DNA of 45,279 bases from Burkholderiales bacterium. Its GTDB lineage: Bacteria > Pseudomonadota > Gammaproteobacteria > Burkholderiales > Burkholderiaceae_E. The stretch is from assembly GCA_003818495.1 (NCBI GenBank), contig RPRK01000016.1, forward strand, positions 1 through 45,279, in the 5' to 3' direction. Every line of letters begins with the position of its first letter. Position 1 is the stretch's first letter. The notes under the pieces were generated by a model. That model did no database searches. It was not told the DNA's origin and saw only the letters and a list, made by a program, of their open reading frames with translations. The position numbers were made by a program, and so were the translations under genes. Positions 8,972-16,937 of the stretch are shown here, one piece after another.

Positions 8972-10027
8972 ATGCTGTTCAGAACGTTGATGCTCGCCGC
9001 GGCGCTGGTGGCCGGCACCGCCGCCCACGCGCAGACGCTGGTGAAGATGAAGGCCGGCATGGTGACCGGCATCGACCAGATCGGCCTGCCGATCGCGCTG
9101 GAGCGCGGCTTCTTCGAGAAGCAGGGACTCGACGTCACGATCGCCCGCCCCTACGCGACCGGCGTCGATGCGCTCAACGCGCTGCAGGCCGGCGAGAGCG
9201 AGATCGTGCAGGTCGGCGTGCCGATGATCGGTGCGGTGCTGCGCGGCATGGACCTGGTGGCGCTGGGCAACTACAGCGGCAACGCGACCAAGATGGGCTC
9301 GGACGCGACGATGGCGCTGATCGCGCGCGGCGACTCCGGCATCGTCAAGGGCGACCTCAAGACCCTCAAGGGCAAGAAGATCGCCGCCTCCTTCGGCACG
9401 ATCAACCACCTGTACGTGCTGGCGCTGCTGGAGAAGGCGGGCCTGACGCCGGCCGACGTGACGCTGGTGAACACGCCGCCGCCCGACATGACCGTCGCGC
9501 TGCTCGCCAAGGGCATCGACGCGTTCTCGGCCTGGGACCCGTGGCCGATCGTCGCGATGAAGGACGTGCCCGGTGCGGTCGAGGTGATCCGCGGCGGCGA
9601 CGTGATCTCGTACGTCGGCTACAACGTCGCGCTGCGCGGCTGGGTCGAGAAGAACGGCGCGACGATCGAGAAGTTCCTCGCCGCCGTCTCCGAGGCCGAC
9701 CAGTGGATGCGCGCCAATCCGAAGCAGGCCGCGCAGGTCGCCACGCGCTGGATCCCGGGCCTCAAGCCCGAGGTCGCCGAGGCCGCGATGCAGTACAACA
9801 TCCAGCAGGCCGACCGTCGGCTGTCGGCGAACAACTTCCGCGCGCTGCACGCCGCGCAGGACCGGCTGTTCCGCCTGGGCATCCTCAAGCAGACCTTCGA
9901 CGTCAACAAGCACATCGAGCCCAAGCACATCCTGAAGGTGATGGCCGACAACCCGAAGCTGTTCGCCGACCTGCCGCCGATCCCGGCAGCCGCGGCGATC
10001 GGCCCGGGCTACGTGTTCAAGCCCTGA
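8972..10027 (+). CDS. NMT1/SsuA-like ABC substrate-binding protein
   Basis: This 351-residue periplasmic binding protein delivers the ligand to the two-permease importer. It has a Sec signal peptide of about 21 residues ending AHA-Q, then the typical opening of the family (GMVTGIDQIGLPIALERGFF, then EKQGLDV). Central elements match SsuA/NMT1 proteins: a loop counting ligand states (LNALQAGESEIVQVGVP), TLKGKKIAASFGT, and DAFSAWDPWPIV. It follows the small membrane protein by 55 bases with a GAGGAG ribosome-binding site. The family binds nitrate, alkanesulfonates, taurine, pyrimidine precursors or aromatic acids, so the ligand cannot be fixed. The downstream CoA ligase makes a carboxylic acid attractive. 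Confidence 0.92.
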   Translation: MLFRTLMLAAALVAGTAAHAQTLVKMKAGMVTGIDQIGLPIALERGFFEKQGLDVTIARPYATGVDALNALQAGESEIVQVGVPMIGAVLRGMDLVALGNYSGNATKMGSDATMALIARGDSGIVKGDLKTLKGKKIAASFGTINHLYVLALLEKAGLTPADVTLVNTPPPDMTVALLAKGIDAFSAWDPWPIVAMKDVPGAVEVIRGGDVISYVGYNVALRGWVEKNGATIEKFLAAVSEADQWMRANPKQAAQVATRWIPGLKPEVAEAAMQYNIQQADRRLSANNFRALHAAQDRLFRLGILKQTFDVNKHIEPKHILKVMADNPKLFADLPPIPAAAAIGPGYVFKP

Positions 10028-10057
10028 CGCGCCGGCGTCGCGCACGGAGGACCGCCC

Positions 10058-11599
10058 ATGCATCCGTCGATCCACGCCGCGCGCACGCCGGACAAGCCGG
10101 CCATCGTGATGGCCGGCAGCGGCACCGTCGTCACCTACGGCGAGCTCGAGGCGCGCAGCAACCGCTTCGCGCGGCTGCTGCGCGCGAGCGGGCTGCGGGC
10201 GGGCGACCATGTCGCGCTGCTGGTGGAGAACCATCCGCGCTTCTACGAGCTGTGCGTCGGCGCGCACCGCGCGGGGCTGGTCTACACCGCGATCAGCACG
10301 CGACTGACCGTCGGCGAGGCGCGCTACATCGTCGAGGACTGCGGGGCACGCGCGATCGTGGCCACCGCGGCCACGTCGGCGGTCGCCACGCAGGCCGCCG
10401 ACGGCGTGGACGCGCTGCTCGCACGCTGGATGATCGACGGCACCGCCCCCGGCTGGACCGCCTACGAGGACGCGGCGGCGGACCAGCCGGCGCGGCGCAT
10501 CGACGACGAGATCGCCGGCTGCGACATGCTCTATTCGTCGGGCACGACCGGCCGGCCCAAGGGGGTGTACGTGCCGCCCGACGCCGGTGCGATCGACGCG
10601 ACGTACCCGCTGCTCGAGACGATGCGCCAGCGCTACGGCGTGGGCGAGGACACCGTCTACCTGTCCCCTGCCCCGCTCTATCACGCGGCCCCGCTGCGCT
10701 TCAACATGGGCGTGCTGCGGCTCGGCGGCACCTGCGTGATCATGGAGCACTTCGACGCCGAAGGCTTCCTGCGGCTCGTCGAGACGCACCGCGCGACACA
10801 CACGCAGCTCGTCCCGACGATGTTCGTGCGGATGCTCAAGCTGCCGACCGAGGTCCGCGCGCGGCACGACGTCGCCTCGCTGCGCTGCGCGATCCACGCG
10901 GCCGCGCCCTGCCCGATCCCGGTCAAGAAGCAGATGATCGACTGGTGGGGTCCGATCGTCTGGGAGTACTACGCCGGCACCGAGGGCAACGGCATGACGC
11001 TGTGCGACTCGCGCGAGTGGCTCGCGCACGAGGGCACCGTCGGGCGCGCCGTGGTCGGCGAGCTGCGGATCTGCAACGAGGACGGGGTCGAGATGCCGGT
11101 CGGCGAGCCGGGCACCGTCTACTTCGCCGGCGGCCGCCCCTTCGAGTACCACAACGACCCCGAGAAGACCTCGGGCTCGAGAAACCCGCTGGGCTGGACC
11201 ACGCTCGGCGACGTCGGCTATGTCGACGCGGACGGCTTCCTGCACCTGACCGACCGCAAGGCCCACATGATCATCAGCGGCGGGGTCAACGTGTATCCGC
11301 AGGAGACCGAGAACCTGCTGGTCACCCACCCCAAGGTGCTCGACGTGGCGGTGATCGGCGTGCCCGACGAGGAGATGGGCGAGGCGGTGAAGGCGGTGGT
11401 CACGCCGCGCGACATGGCCGAGGCGGGACCCGCGCTCGAGCAGGAGCTGATCGCCTGGTGCCGCGAACGGCTCTCGCCGATCAAGTGCCCGCGCTCGGTG
11501 GACTTCGAGGCCGAGCTGCCGCGGCATCCGACCGGCAAGCTCTACAAGCGACTGCTGCGCGACCGCTACTGGGCGGGGCGCACGAGCCGCATCATCTGA
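10058..11599 (+). CDS. AMP-dependent acyl-CoA synthetase/ligase family protein
   Basis: This 513-residue enzyme of the ANL superfamily activates a carboxylic acid with ATP, giving an acyl-adenylate and then normally an acyl-CoA. It carries the P-loop-like AMP motif (LYSSGTTGRPKGV, around residues 160-172), the A5 motif (WEYYAGTEGNGM), the A8 hinge (TDRKAHMIISGGVNVYPQETE), and the A10 catalytic lysine near the C-terminus (HPTGKLYKRLLRDRYW). Length is usual for FadD/DitJ-like ligases. It begins 30 bases after the binding-protein stop with a GGAGG site and is followed 14 bases later by a GST, so it belongs to the transport operon. The likely reading is uptake of an acid followed by CoA activation; the acid is unidentified. 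Confidence 0.92.
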   Translation: MHPSIHAARTPDKPAIVMAGSGTVVTYGELEARSNRFARLLRASGLRAGDHVALLVENHPRFYELCVGAHRAGLVYTAISTRLTVGEARYIVEDCGARAIVATAATSAVATQAADGVDALLARWMIDGTAPGWTAYEDAAADQPARRIDDEIAGCDMLYSSGTTGRPKGVYVPPDAGAIDATYPLLETMRQRYGVGEDTVYLSPAPLYHAAPLRFNMGVLRLGGTCVIMEHFDAEGFLRLVETHRATHTQLVPTMFVRMLKLPTEVRARHDVASLRCAIHAAAPCPIPVKKQMIDWWGPIVWEYYAGTEGNGMTLCDSREWLAHEGTVGRAVVGELRICNEDGVEMPVGEPGTVYFAGGRPFEYHNDPEKTSGSRNPLGWTTLGDVGYVDADGFLHLTDRKAHMIISGGVNVYPQETENLLVTHPKVLDVAVIGVPDEEMGEAVKAVVTPRDMAEAGPALEQELIAWCRERLSPIKCPRSVDFEAELPRHPTGKLYKRLLRDRYWAGRTSRII

Positions 11600-11613
11600 C
11601 AGGGACCCCAGCG

Positions 11614-12249
11614 ATGATCGTCTTCCACGACTGCGCGACCGCGCCCAGCCCGCGCCGTACCCGGATCCTGCTGGCCGAGAAGGGCGTGCCCCACCAGACC
11701 GTCATGGTCGATCTCGCCGCTCGCGAGCAGCTCAGCGACGCCTTCCGGGCGATCAATCCGCAGTGCACGGTGCCGGTGCTGCAGACCGACGACGGCCTGG
11801 TGCTGACCGACAACGCGTCGATCGCGGCCTGGGTCGAGGCCGCGTACCCGGAGCCGCCGCTGATGGGCCGCACGCCCGCCGAACGCGCCGAGATCGCGGG
11901 CTGGCACTGGCGCGCCGAGTTCGAGGGCCTGATCGCGATCGCCGAGGGCCTGCGCAACAGCTCGCCGGCAATGGTGAACCGGGCGCTGCCGGGGCCGGTG
12001 GACTACGCCCAGATCCCCGAGCTGGCCCAGCGCGGCCGGGCCCGGGTCGAGCGCTTCCTCGTCGTGCTGGATGCGAGGCTGGCGGGACGCGAGTTCGTGG
12101 CGACCGAGCGGTTCAGCATCGCCGACATCACCGCCGCGGTGGCGGTCGACTTCGCGCGCGTGCTCAAGCTCAAGCCGGATCCGGAGCGCCATCCGAACGT
12201 CGTGCGCTGGCGGGCGGGGCTGGCGACGCGGCCGTCGATGTCGCTGTAG
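11614..12249 (+). CDS. Glutathione S-transferase family protein
   Basis: This 211-residue protein has a thioredoxin-like N-terminal domain (residues 1-80) and an all-helical C-terminal domain. The cis-proline segment and glutathione gamma-Glu site are visible (QCTVPVLQTDDGLVLTDNAS). The C-terminal fold signature is RFSIADITAAVAVDFARVLK. The catalytic residue is uncertain because the N-terminus reads CATAPSPRRTRILLAEKG, with either the Ser or Cys as candidate. It is the last gene of the ABC/CoA-ligase operon, 14 bases after the ligase. Such GSTs may conjugate or isomerise an electrophilic intermediate, or detoxify the transported compound. Confidence 0.92.
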   Translation: MIVFHDCATAPSPRRTRILLAEKGVPHQTVMVDLAAREQLSDAFRAINPQCTVPVLQTDDGLVLTDNASIAAWVEAAYPEPPLMGRTPAERAEIAGWHWRAEFEGLIAIAEGLRNSSPAMVNRALPGPVDYAQIPELAQRGRARVERFLVVLDARLAGREFVATERFSIADITAAVAVDFARVLKLKPDPERHPNVVRWRAGLATRPSMSL

Positions 12250-12271
12250 CCGGGCCGCCCGCCGCAGACGT

Positions 12272-12308
12272 AGGAGCCGGCCTTGCGGATCGGCCCCGGG
12301 CCGGTCCT
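12272..12308. repeat. REP-like imperfect inverted repeat or terminator hairpin
   Basis: Arms AGGAGCCGGCC (12272-12282) and GGGCCGGTCCT (12298-12308) pair with one bulged base. The left end reads GTAGGAGCCGGCCTTGC, a shape reminiscent of the GTAG-type REP elements scattered in many proteobacterial genomes. It lies 22 bases after the GST stop, so it may also act as the transcription terminator of the ABC operon. No T-tract follows, and I see no second copy in the window. Confidence 0.45.
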
Positions 12309-12391
12309 GCTAGGGGATACCGATCGGCAGGGCGCATACTCGACCGGCACAGGTGTCGTTCTTCGAGGCACTGCGCGCACATCACCGCATC

Positions 12392-12404
12392 GAGGGCGAC
12401 CCTG
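12392..12404 (+). promoter_or_regulatory. Ribosome-binding site and CTG start of the histidine kinase
   Basis: GAGGG at 12392-12396, five bases, then CTG at 12402-12404. No ATG, GTG or TTG lies in the kinase frame between the end of the GST gene and the conserved N-terminus that begins at this CTG. The spacing is ideal, so this Shine-Dalgarno sequence decides the unusual start. Confidence 0.6.
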
Positions 12405-13544
12405 TACACGTTCCTGGCCAACAATCGCGACGAGCTGATCGCGCGCTCCAAGGCGAAGGTGGCGCAGCGCCCCACCCGGGCCGCCACCGAGGCGCAGCTC
12501 AGCAACGGCGTGCCGATGTTCCTCGAGCAGCTCCAGCGCACGCTGATCGCCGAGGAGGCGGGCCAGCAGGACGAGAGCGTGCGCATCTCGGGCGCATCGA
12601 GCGGGGATGCGGGCACCGCATCGCAGATGAGCCTGTCGGCCGCGGAGCACGGCCGCGAACTCTGGACGCTGGGCTACACGGTCGATCAGGTCGTCCACGA
12701 CTACGGCGACCTCTGCCAGGCCATCACCGACATGGCGGTCGAGCGCGACGCCCCGTTCAGCGTGAACGACTTCCGCACGCTCAACCGGTGCCTCGACAAT
12801 GCGATCGCCAGCGCGGTCACCCACTTCAGCGCGCAGCGCGACGTGATGCTCGCGCGCAAGCAGGTCGCCGACGCCAACGAACGCCTGGGCTCCATCGTCC
12901 ACGAACTGCGCAACTCGCTCGGCACCGCGGTGCTCGCGACGAAAGCCCTCGAGGTCGGCAACCTGCCGATCGCAGGTGCGACCGGTGGCGTGCTGAAGCG
13001 GGCCCACGGCGCGCTGCAGATCCTGATCGAGCAGATGATCGACCAGGTCCGCGACCAGGTCGTGGCGCCCGTCGGCTCGGCGCGGTTCTCGCTCGCGGTG
13101 TTCATCGAGGACGTCGCGCAGGGCGCGAGGCTGCAGGCCAGGGACTCCGACTGCGCCTTCGAGGTCGCCCCCGTCGCGCCGGACCTGGCGATCGCCGGCG
13201 ACCGCGATCGGCTGATGTCCGCGCTGACGAACCTGCTGCAGAACGCGTTCAAGTACACCCGTCCGAACACCCGGGTGGACCTGCGGGCCCACGCGGTCGG
13301 CGACCGGGTGCTGATCGACGTGTCGGACCACTGCGGCGGCATTCCGCCCGGAACGCTCGAGCGGATGTTCTTTCCGTTCACGCAGCGCCACGACGACCGG
13401 ACGGGCCTGGGGCTCGGACTGTCGATCGCTCGGCACAACGTGGAGTCCGAAGCGGGCACCCTCACCGTCCAGAACCGGGCGGGGCGGGGCTGCGTCTTCA
13501 CGATCGACCTGCCGAGGCTGACGCTCGAGCCGTCGGTGGCCTGA
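12402..13544 (+). CDS. Soluble sensor histidine kinase with RsbRD_N domain (CTG start)
   Basis: This is a predicted 380-residue cytoplasmic histidine kinase without membrane segments. Residues 1-145 resemble the RsbRD N-terminal sensory domain (TFLANNRDELIARSKAKVAQ, later NGVPMFLEQLQRTL). The phospho-acceptor H-box is SIVHELRNSLGTAVLA with His at about 167. The ATP-binding domain has an N-box (LTNLLQNAFKYT, Asn at about 281), G1 (DHCGGIPPG), F-box (FFPF) and G2 (GLGLGLSIARHN). The best start is CTG 12402 behind a GAGGG site, since no standard start exists upstream in frame. A GTG at 12353 lies in another frame and would need a frameshift. No response regulator is adjacent; the neighbours are a GST and convergent recQ. 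The kinase assignment is firm and the start is inferred. Confidence 0.88.
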   Translation: MYTFLANNRDELIARSKAKVAQRPTRAATEAQLSNGVPMFLEQLQRTLIAEEAGQQDESVRISGASSGDAGTASQMSLSAAEHGRELWTLGYTVDQVVHDYGDLCQAITDMAVERDAPFSVNDFRTLNRCLDNAIASAVTHFSAQRDVMLARKQVADANERLGSIVHELRNSLGTAVLATKALEVGNLPIAGATGGVLKRAHGALQILIEQMIDQVRDQVVAPVGSARFSLAVFIEDVAQGARLQARDSDCAFEVAPVAPDLAIAGDRDRLMSALTNLLQNAFKYTRPNTRVDLRAHAVGDRVLIDVSDHCGGIPPGTLERMFFPFTQRHDDRTGLGLGLSIARHNVESEAGTLTVQNRAGRGCVFTIDLPRLTLEPSVA

Positions 13545-13556
13545 GCGCGCGCGGAT

Positions 13557-13576
13557 CCGGCCGGTCCGGCGGCCGG
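13557..13576. terminator. Possible bidirectional terminator between kinase and recQ
   Basis: CCGGCC (13557-13562) and GGCCGG (13571-13576) form a six-pair hairpin with an eight-base loop, in the 40-base gap between two convergent genes. No T-tract is present. Position is the main support. Confidence 0.35.
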
Positions 13577-13584
13577 CCCGCGTC

Positions 13585-15504
13585 TCAGTCGGCGTGCAGC
13601 GCGGCGATCACCGCCTCGCCGTAGCGCTCGAGCTTGGCGGCACCGACGCCGGGCACGCCGTGCAGGTCGTCGAGGTCCGAGGGATCGCGGCGTGCGATCT
13701 CGGCCAGGTGGGCATCGTGGAAGATCACGTAGGGCGGCACGCCGTGCTCGCGGGCCGCGGCCAGCCGCCAGGTGCGCAGCTTCGCGAAGCGCGCGGCGGA
13801 CTCGGTGTCCAGACCGAGCGCCACCGGCGGCGCGTCGCTGCCGCCCGACGTGCCGCGCGAGCGGGTGCGCCCGCCCTTCGGCCGCTCGCTGCGCGCGAGG
13901 TTGGCCTTCGCGAGCATCACCTGCTCCTGGCCGCGCAGCACCGGTCCGGCGGCCTCGGTGAGCTCGAGCGCGCCGTACCGCTCGTGCGCGACCTCGACCA
14001 GGCCGCGCGCGACGAGCTGCCGCAGCACCGCGTGCCAGGTGCGCGCGTCGATGTCGGCGCCGATGCCGAAGGTGGAGAGCTGGTCGTGCCGGCGCTCCAG
14101 GACCTTCTCGTCGCGGTCGCCGCGCAGCACGCCGATGACGTAGTGCGCGCCGTAGCCGAAGCCGCTCGCCTGCCGGATCCGGTAGATGCACGAGAGCAGC
14201 TTGCGCGCGGCCTCGGTCGCGTCCCAGCGCTCGGGCGGGTGCAGGCAGTTGTCGCAGTTGCCGCAGGGCTCGCTCGCCTCGCCGAAGTAGCGCAGCAGCA
14301 GCACGCGGCGGCACGAGTCGGCCTCGGCCATCGCGACCATCGCGTCGAGCTTGCCGCGCGAGACCCGCTTGTAGTCGTCGCTGCCCTCGGACTCGTCGAT
14401 CTGTCGGCGGTTGTTGACGACGTCCTGCAGCCCGTAGGCCATCCAGGCCTGCGACGGCAGTCCGTCGCGGCCGGCCCGGCCGGTCTCCTGGTAGTAGCCC
14501 TCGACCGACTTGGGCATGTCGAGGTGGGCGACGAATCGGACGTCGGGCTTGTCGATCCCCATGCCGAAGGCGACGGTCGCGACCATCACCACGCCGTCCT
14601 CGCGCAGGAAGCGCGACTGGTTGGCGGCGCGCACGTCGGCGGGCAGGCCGGCGTGGTAGGGCAGCGCGTCGTAGCCCTGGTCGCGCAGGCCCTGCGCGGT
14701 CTCCTCGACGCGCTTGCGCGTGGCGCAGTAGACGATCCCGGCCTGGCCGCGCAGCTCACCCGACAGCAGCGCGAGCAGCTGGCGACGTGGCTCGTCCTTC
14801 TCGACGATGGTGTAGCGGATGTTCGGCCGGTCGAACGACGAGACGAACTCGCGCGCGTCGTCGAGGGCGAGCCGCTCGCGGATCTCGCGCCGGGTCTGGG
14901 GGTCGGCGGTGGCGGTGAGCGCCACGCGGGGCACCCGCGGGAAGCGCTCGTGCAGCACCGACAGGCCGAGGTACTCGGGCCGGAAGTCGTGCCCCCACTG
15001 CGACACGCAGTGCGCCTCGTCGATCGCGAACAGCGCGATGCGGCTCTGCTCGAGCAGCTCGAGGCAGCGGTCGGTCAGGAGCCGCTCGGGCGCGACGTAC
15101 AGCAGGTCGATCTCGCCGGCGCGCATCGCGCGTTCGACGCGACGCGCGTCGTCCATCGACAGCGTGGAGTTCAGGTACTCCGCGCGCACGCCGTTCTCGC
15201 GCAGCGCGTCGACCTGGTCCTGCATCAGCGCGATGAGCGGCGAGACGACCACGCCGGTGCCCTCGCGGACCAGCGACGGCACCTGGTAGCACAGCGACTT
15301 GCCGGCCCCGGTGGGCATCAGCACCAGCGCGTCGCCGCCGGCCGAGACATGCTCGACGATGGACTGCTGCAGGCCTCGGAACGCCGGATAGCCCCAGACG
15401 CGGCGCAGGGCCTCGAGCGCGGCGGCGCAGACCTCGGGAGACGCGGCGTGGCGGTCGGGACGGGAAGCGGGGCGCAGCGCGGCGCCGGAGGCGGTATCGG
15501 TCAC
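13585..15504 (-). CDS. recQ: ATP-dependent DNA helicase RecQ
   Basis: This 639-residue SF2 3'-5' helicase acts in recombination and replication-fork repair. Motif I is [15 protein letters not shown] (around residue 64). Motif Ia is [15 protein letters not shown] and motif II is DEAH followed by the RecQ-specific aromatic loop ([19 protein letters not shown]). Motif III is ALTATAD and motif VI is [20 protein letters not shown] followed by DG. The RQC zinc-binding cysteines are seen in [12 protein letters not shown] and CGNCDNC. A winged helix and a C-terminal HRDC domain (about 565-639) complete the architecture, so the protein is full length. A long Gly/Arg/Ser linker precedes HRDC. It is monocistronic by position, with an Ala/Arg-rich N-terminal extension of about 20 residues. 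Confidence 0.97.
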   Translation of the reverse strand: MTDTASGAALRPASRPDRHAASPEVCAAALEALRRVWGYPAFRGLQQSIVEHVSAGGDALVLMPTGAGKSLCYQVPSLVREGTGVVVSPLIALMQDQVDALRENGVRAEYLNSTLSMDDARRVERAMRAGEIDLLYVAPERLLTDRCLELLEQSRIALFAIDEAHCVSQWGHDFRPEYLGLSVLHERFPRVPRVALTATADPQTRREIRERLALDDAREFVSSFDRPNIRYTIVEKDEPRRQLLALLSGELRGQAGIVYCATRKRVEETAQGLRDQGYDALPYHAGLPADVRAANQSRFLREDGVVMVATVAFGMGIDKPDVRFVAHLDMPKSVEGYYQETGRAGRDGLPSQAWMAYGLQDVVNNRRQIDESEGSDDYKRVSRGKLDAMVAMAEADSCRRVLLLRYFGEASEPCGNCDNCLHPPERWDATEAARKLLSCIYRIRQASGFGYGAHYVIGVLRGDRDEKVLERRHDQLSTFGIGADIDARTWHAVLRQLVARGLVEVAHERYGALELTEAAGPVLRGQEQVMLAKANLARSERPKGGRTRSRGTSGGSDAPPVALGLDTESAARFAKLRTWRLAAAREHGVPPYVIFHDAHLAEIARRDPSDLDDLHGVPGVGAAKLERYGEAVIAALHAD

Positions 15505-15600
15505 CCGCGGATGGTACGCGATGGCTTCCGGCCCTCCGTCGCCGAAAGGACTAGGCCCGGCGGACGGGCGCCGCCCGGGGGCGGCCCGGCGCAGACCTCC

Positions 15601-15945
15601 TCAGCGCCGACGCCAGGCGACCCGGCCGGACCGGTCGACTTCGCAGTCGCTCGATCCGCGCCGCAGGAGCACGCGCTCCGGGCCGACGTCGACGACCCGC
15701 GCGCCGGCGCGGACCAGCGTGAGGATGGCCCGTCCGGCCGCGCCGGAATCCGGCCGGAAGCGGCCCGCGTCGTCGGTGGAGCCGGGGGGCGGTGCCCGGG
15801 CGTCGTCGGCGGCACCGGGCGGTGCCCGGGCGTCGCGGTCGGCGGCCGGAGCGGGGCCGCGGGCGCAGGCGGGCCGATCGGGCCGATCGGTCCGCTCGTT
15901 CCCGCGGGCGGCGAGCGCGCGGCGCTGCGCGAGCGTCTGGCTCAT
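15601..15945 (-). CDS. Small hypothetical protein with Ala/Pro/Asp repeat linker
   Basis: This predicted 114-residue protein starts at ATG 15945, chosen because an AGGAGA Shine-Dalgarno sequence sits five bases upstream at 15951-15956. The N-terminus is basic and polar (MSQTLAQRRALAARGNERTD). The middle is low complexity with a repeated DARAPPG unit encoded by a 19-bp direct repeat at 15787-15805 and 15817-15835. The last ~45 residues look folded (ILTLVRAGARVVDVGPERVL, then a short basic tail WRRR). There is no signal peptide, membrane segment or recognised family. It lies alone between recQ and the DUF3047 cluster, 96 bases downstream of the recQ start. The strong ribosome-binding site is the main evidence that it is real. 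Confidence 0.6.
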   Translation of the reverse strand: MSQTLAQRRALAARGNERTDRPDRPACARGPAPAADRDARAPPGAADDARAPPPGSTDDAGRFRPDSGAAGRAILTLVRAGARVVDVGPERVLLRRGSSDCEVDRSGRVAWRRR

Positions 15946-16163
15946 GGCGTTCTCCTGTGTCGCTCCAGGAAGCGCCCGGCCAGACCGGACCGCGATGCCC
16001 GGGCTCACGCCCGGACCGGGTCAGACTGCGGCGCCTCCCGGTCGTGGTTCGGGTGGGAGCATCGGTGATCGACGGAACGGACCCACGTCGGGCCCGATCG
16101 GATCCCTAACAAGAACCCTGCCCGGGTCCCGGCGCCGCTGGGACGCGCCGGACGGCCGACCGG

Positions 16164-16937
16164 TCACCGCCCCTCGCGGGCCGCCGGAAACGCGCACGGG
16201 GCATCGCGCGCCACGAAGTGCAGGTCGGCGAACCCGGCCCGGGCCCGCTCGCCGGTGTTGTCGGTGTCGGACGCGATCGCGAGCAGGCGTGCGACCGGCC
16301 GGTCGGTGCCGAAGGCGCGGCTCGCCTCGGCGAGGACATCGACGCGCTCGGTCAGCCAGCCGCCCGCCTGCGCGGCCCCGCTGCGCTGCACGACCATCAG
16401 CGTCCGATCGGTGTAGGCGTTGGGGCGGCGTGTGCCGATCGGCTGCCGGTTGTCCCACACGTAGTTGATCGCCGCATCGGGGACGTGATCGCCGTAGAGG
16501 CGGCGCGCCAGCGCGAGCTGCGCGCGCACGCCCAGCCCCATCACCTGCGCGGGCAGGCCGAACGCGACGTAGACGCGGGCGGCGTAGTCGTCGCCGGCCT
16601 TGGTCGCCATGTCGGCCGTCGCCGGCACGCCGTCCACCCGCCAGCGCCAGCACAGCATCGGCGTGGCCTGCAGGTCGACGTCGATCGGCCGCGCGAGCAG
16701 CGACATCGAGCCCTCGGCGCGCGCCTCGACCGCGGCCACGCCGTCCCACGTCAGGGTGCGGTAGCGGGTGGCGGGGATGCGCTCGTCGAACCGGATCGAG
16801 CGCCATGGCGCGGGCGGCTCGTCGCCGGCCGAGGCGAAGTCGCCGACGCGCTGCGCAGCGGACTGGGCGTCGGCTTCGCCCGTCCCCGCCAGCAGCGCGA
16901 ACGTACCGACGACGGCGGCCACGACGCGCGCGGGCAT
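16164..16937 (-). CDS. DUF3047 secreted protein, internal start within the fused frame
   Basis: ATG 16937 has its own GGGAG Shine-Dalgarno sequence six bases upstream and opens a Sec signal peptide (MPARVVAAVVGTFALLAGTG, then EADAQS) in the same frame as the upstream ATPase. The 257-residue product matches the DUF3047 family: APWRSIRFDERIPATRYRT near the start, CWRWRVDGVPATADMATKAGDDY in the middle (quoted in parts: CWRWRVDG, KAGDDYAARVYVAF), NYVWDNRQPIGTRRPNAYTD, and a C-terminal ASDTDNTGERARAGFADLHF. The function of DUF3047 is unknown; the signal peptide places it in the periplasm. Independent translation from this ATG is biologically more sensible than a fusion, and both could occur. Confidence 0.55.
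   Translation of the reverse strand: MPARVVAAVVGTFALLAGTGEADAQSAAQRVGDFASAGDEPPAPWRSIRFDERIPATRYRTLTWDGVAAVEARAEGSMSLLARPIDVDLQATPMLCWRWRVDGVPATADMATKAGDDYAARVYVAFGLPAQVMGLGVRAQLALARRLYGDHVPDAAINYVWDNRQPIGTRRPNAYTDRTLMVVQRSGAAQAGGWLTERVDVLAEASRAFGTDRPVARLLAIASDTDNTGERARAGFADLHFVARDAPCAFPAAREGR

Noticed and set aside
8903..11527. Long minus-strand open frame opposite the binding-protein and CoA-ligase genes
   Set aside because: Composition is His/Arg/Asp/Val-biased with no motif; the plus strand holds two clear genes in this interval.
12353..12401. GTG start at 12353 giving VSFFEALRAHHRIEG as the kinase N-terminus
   Set aside because: It is in another frame and would require a one-base shift. 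The CTG with its own Shine-Dalgarno sequence is a simpler explanation, though a sequencing error cannot be excluded.
15999..16014. CCGGGC/GCCCGG hairpin between the small hypothetical gene and the DUF3047 frame
   Set aside because: Six pairs with a four-base loop are common by chance at this base composition, there is no T-tract, and it lies in the leader of a gene rather than after one.
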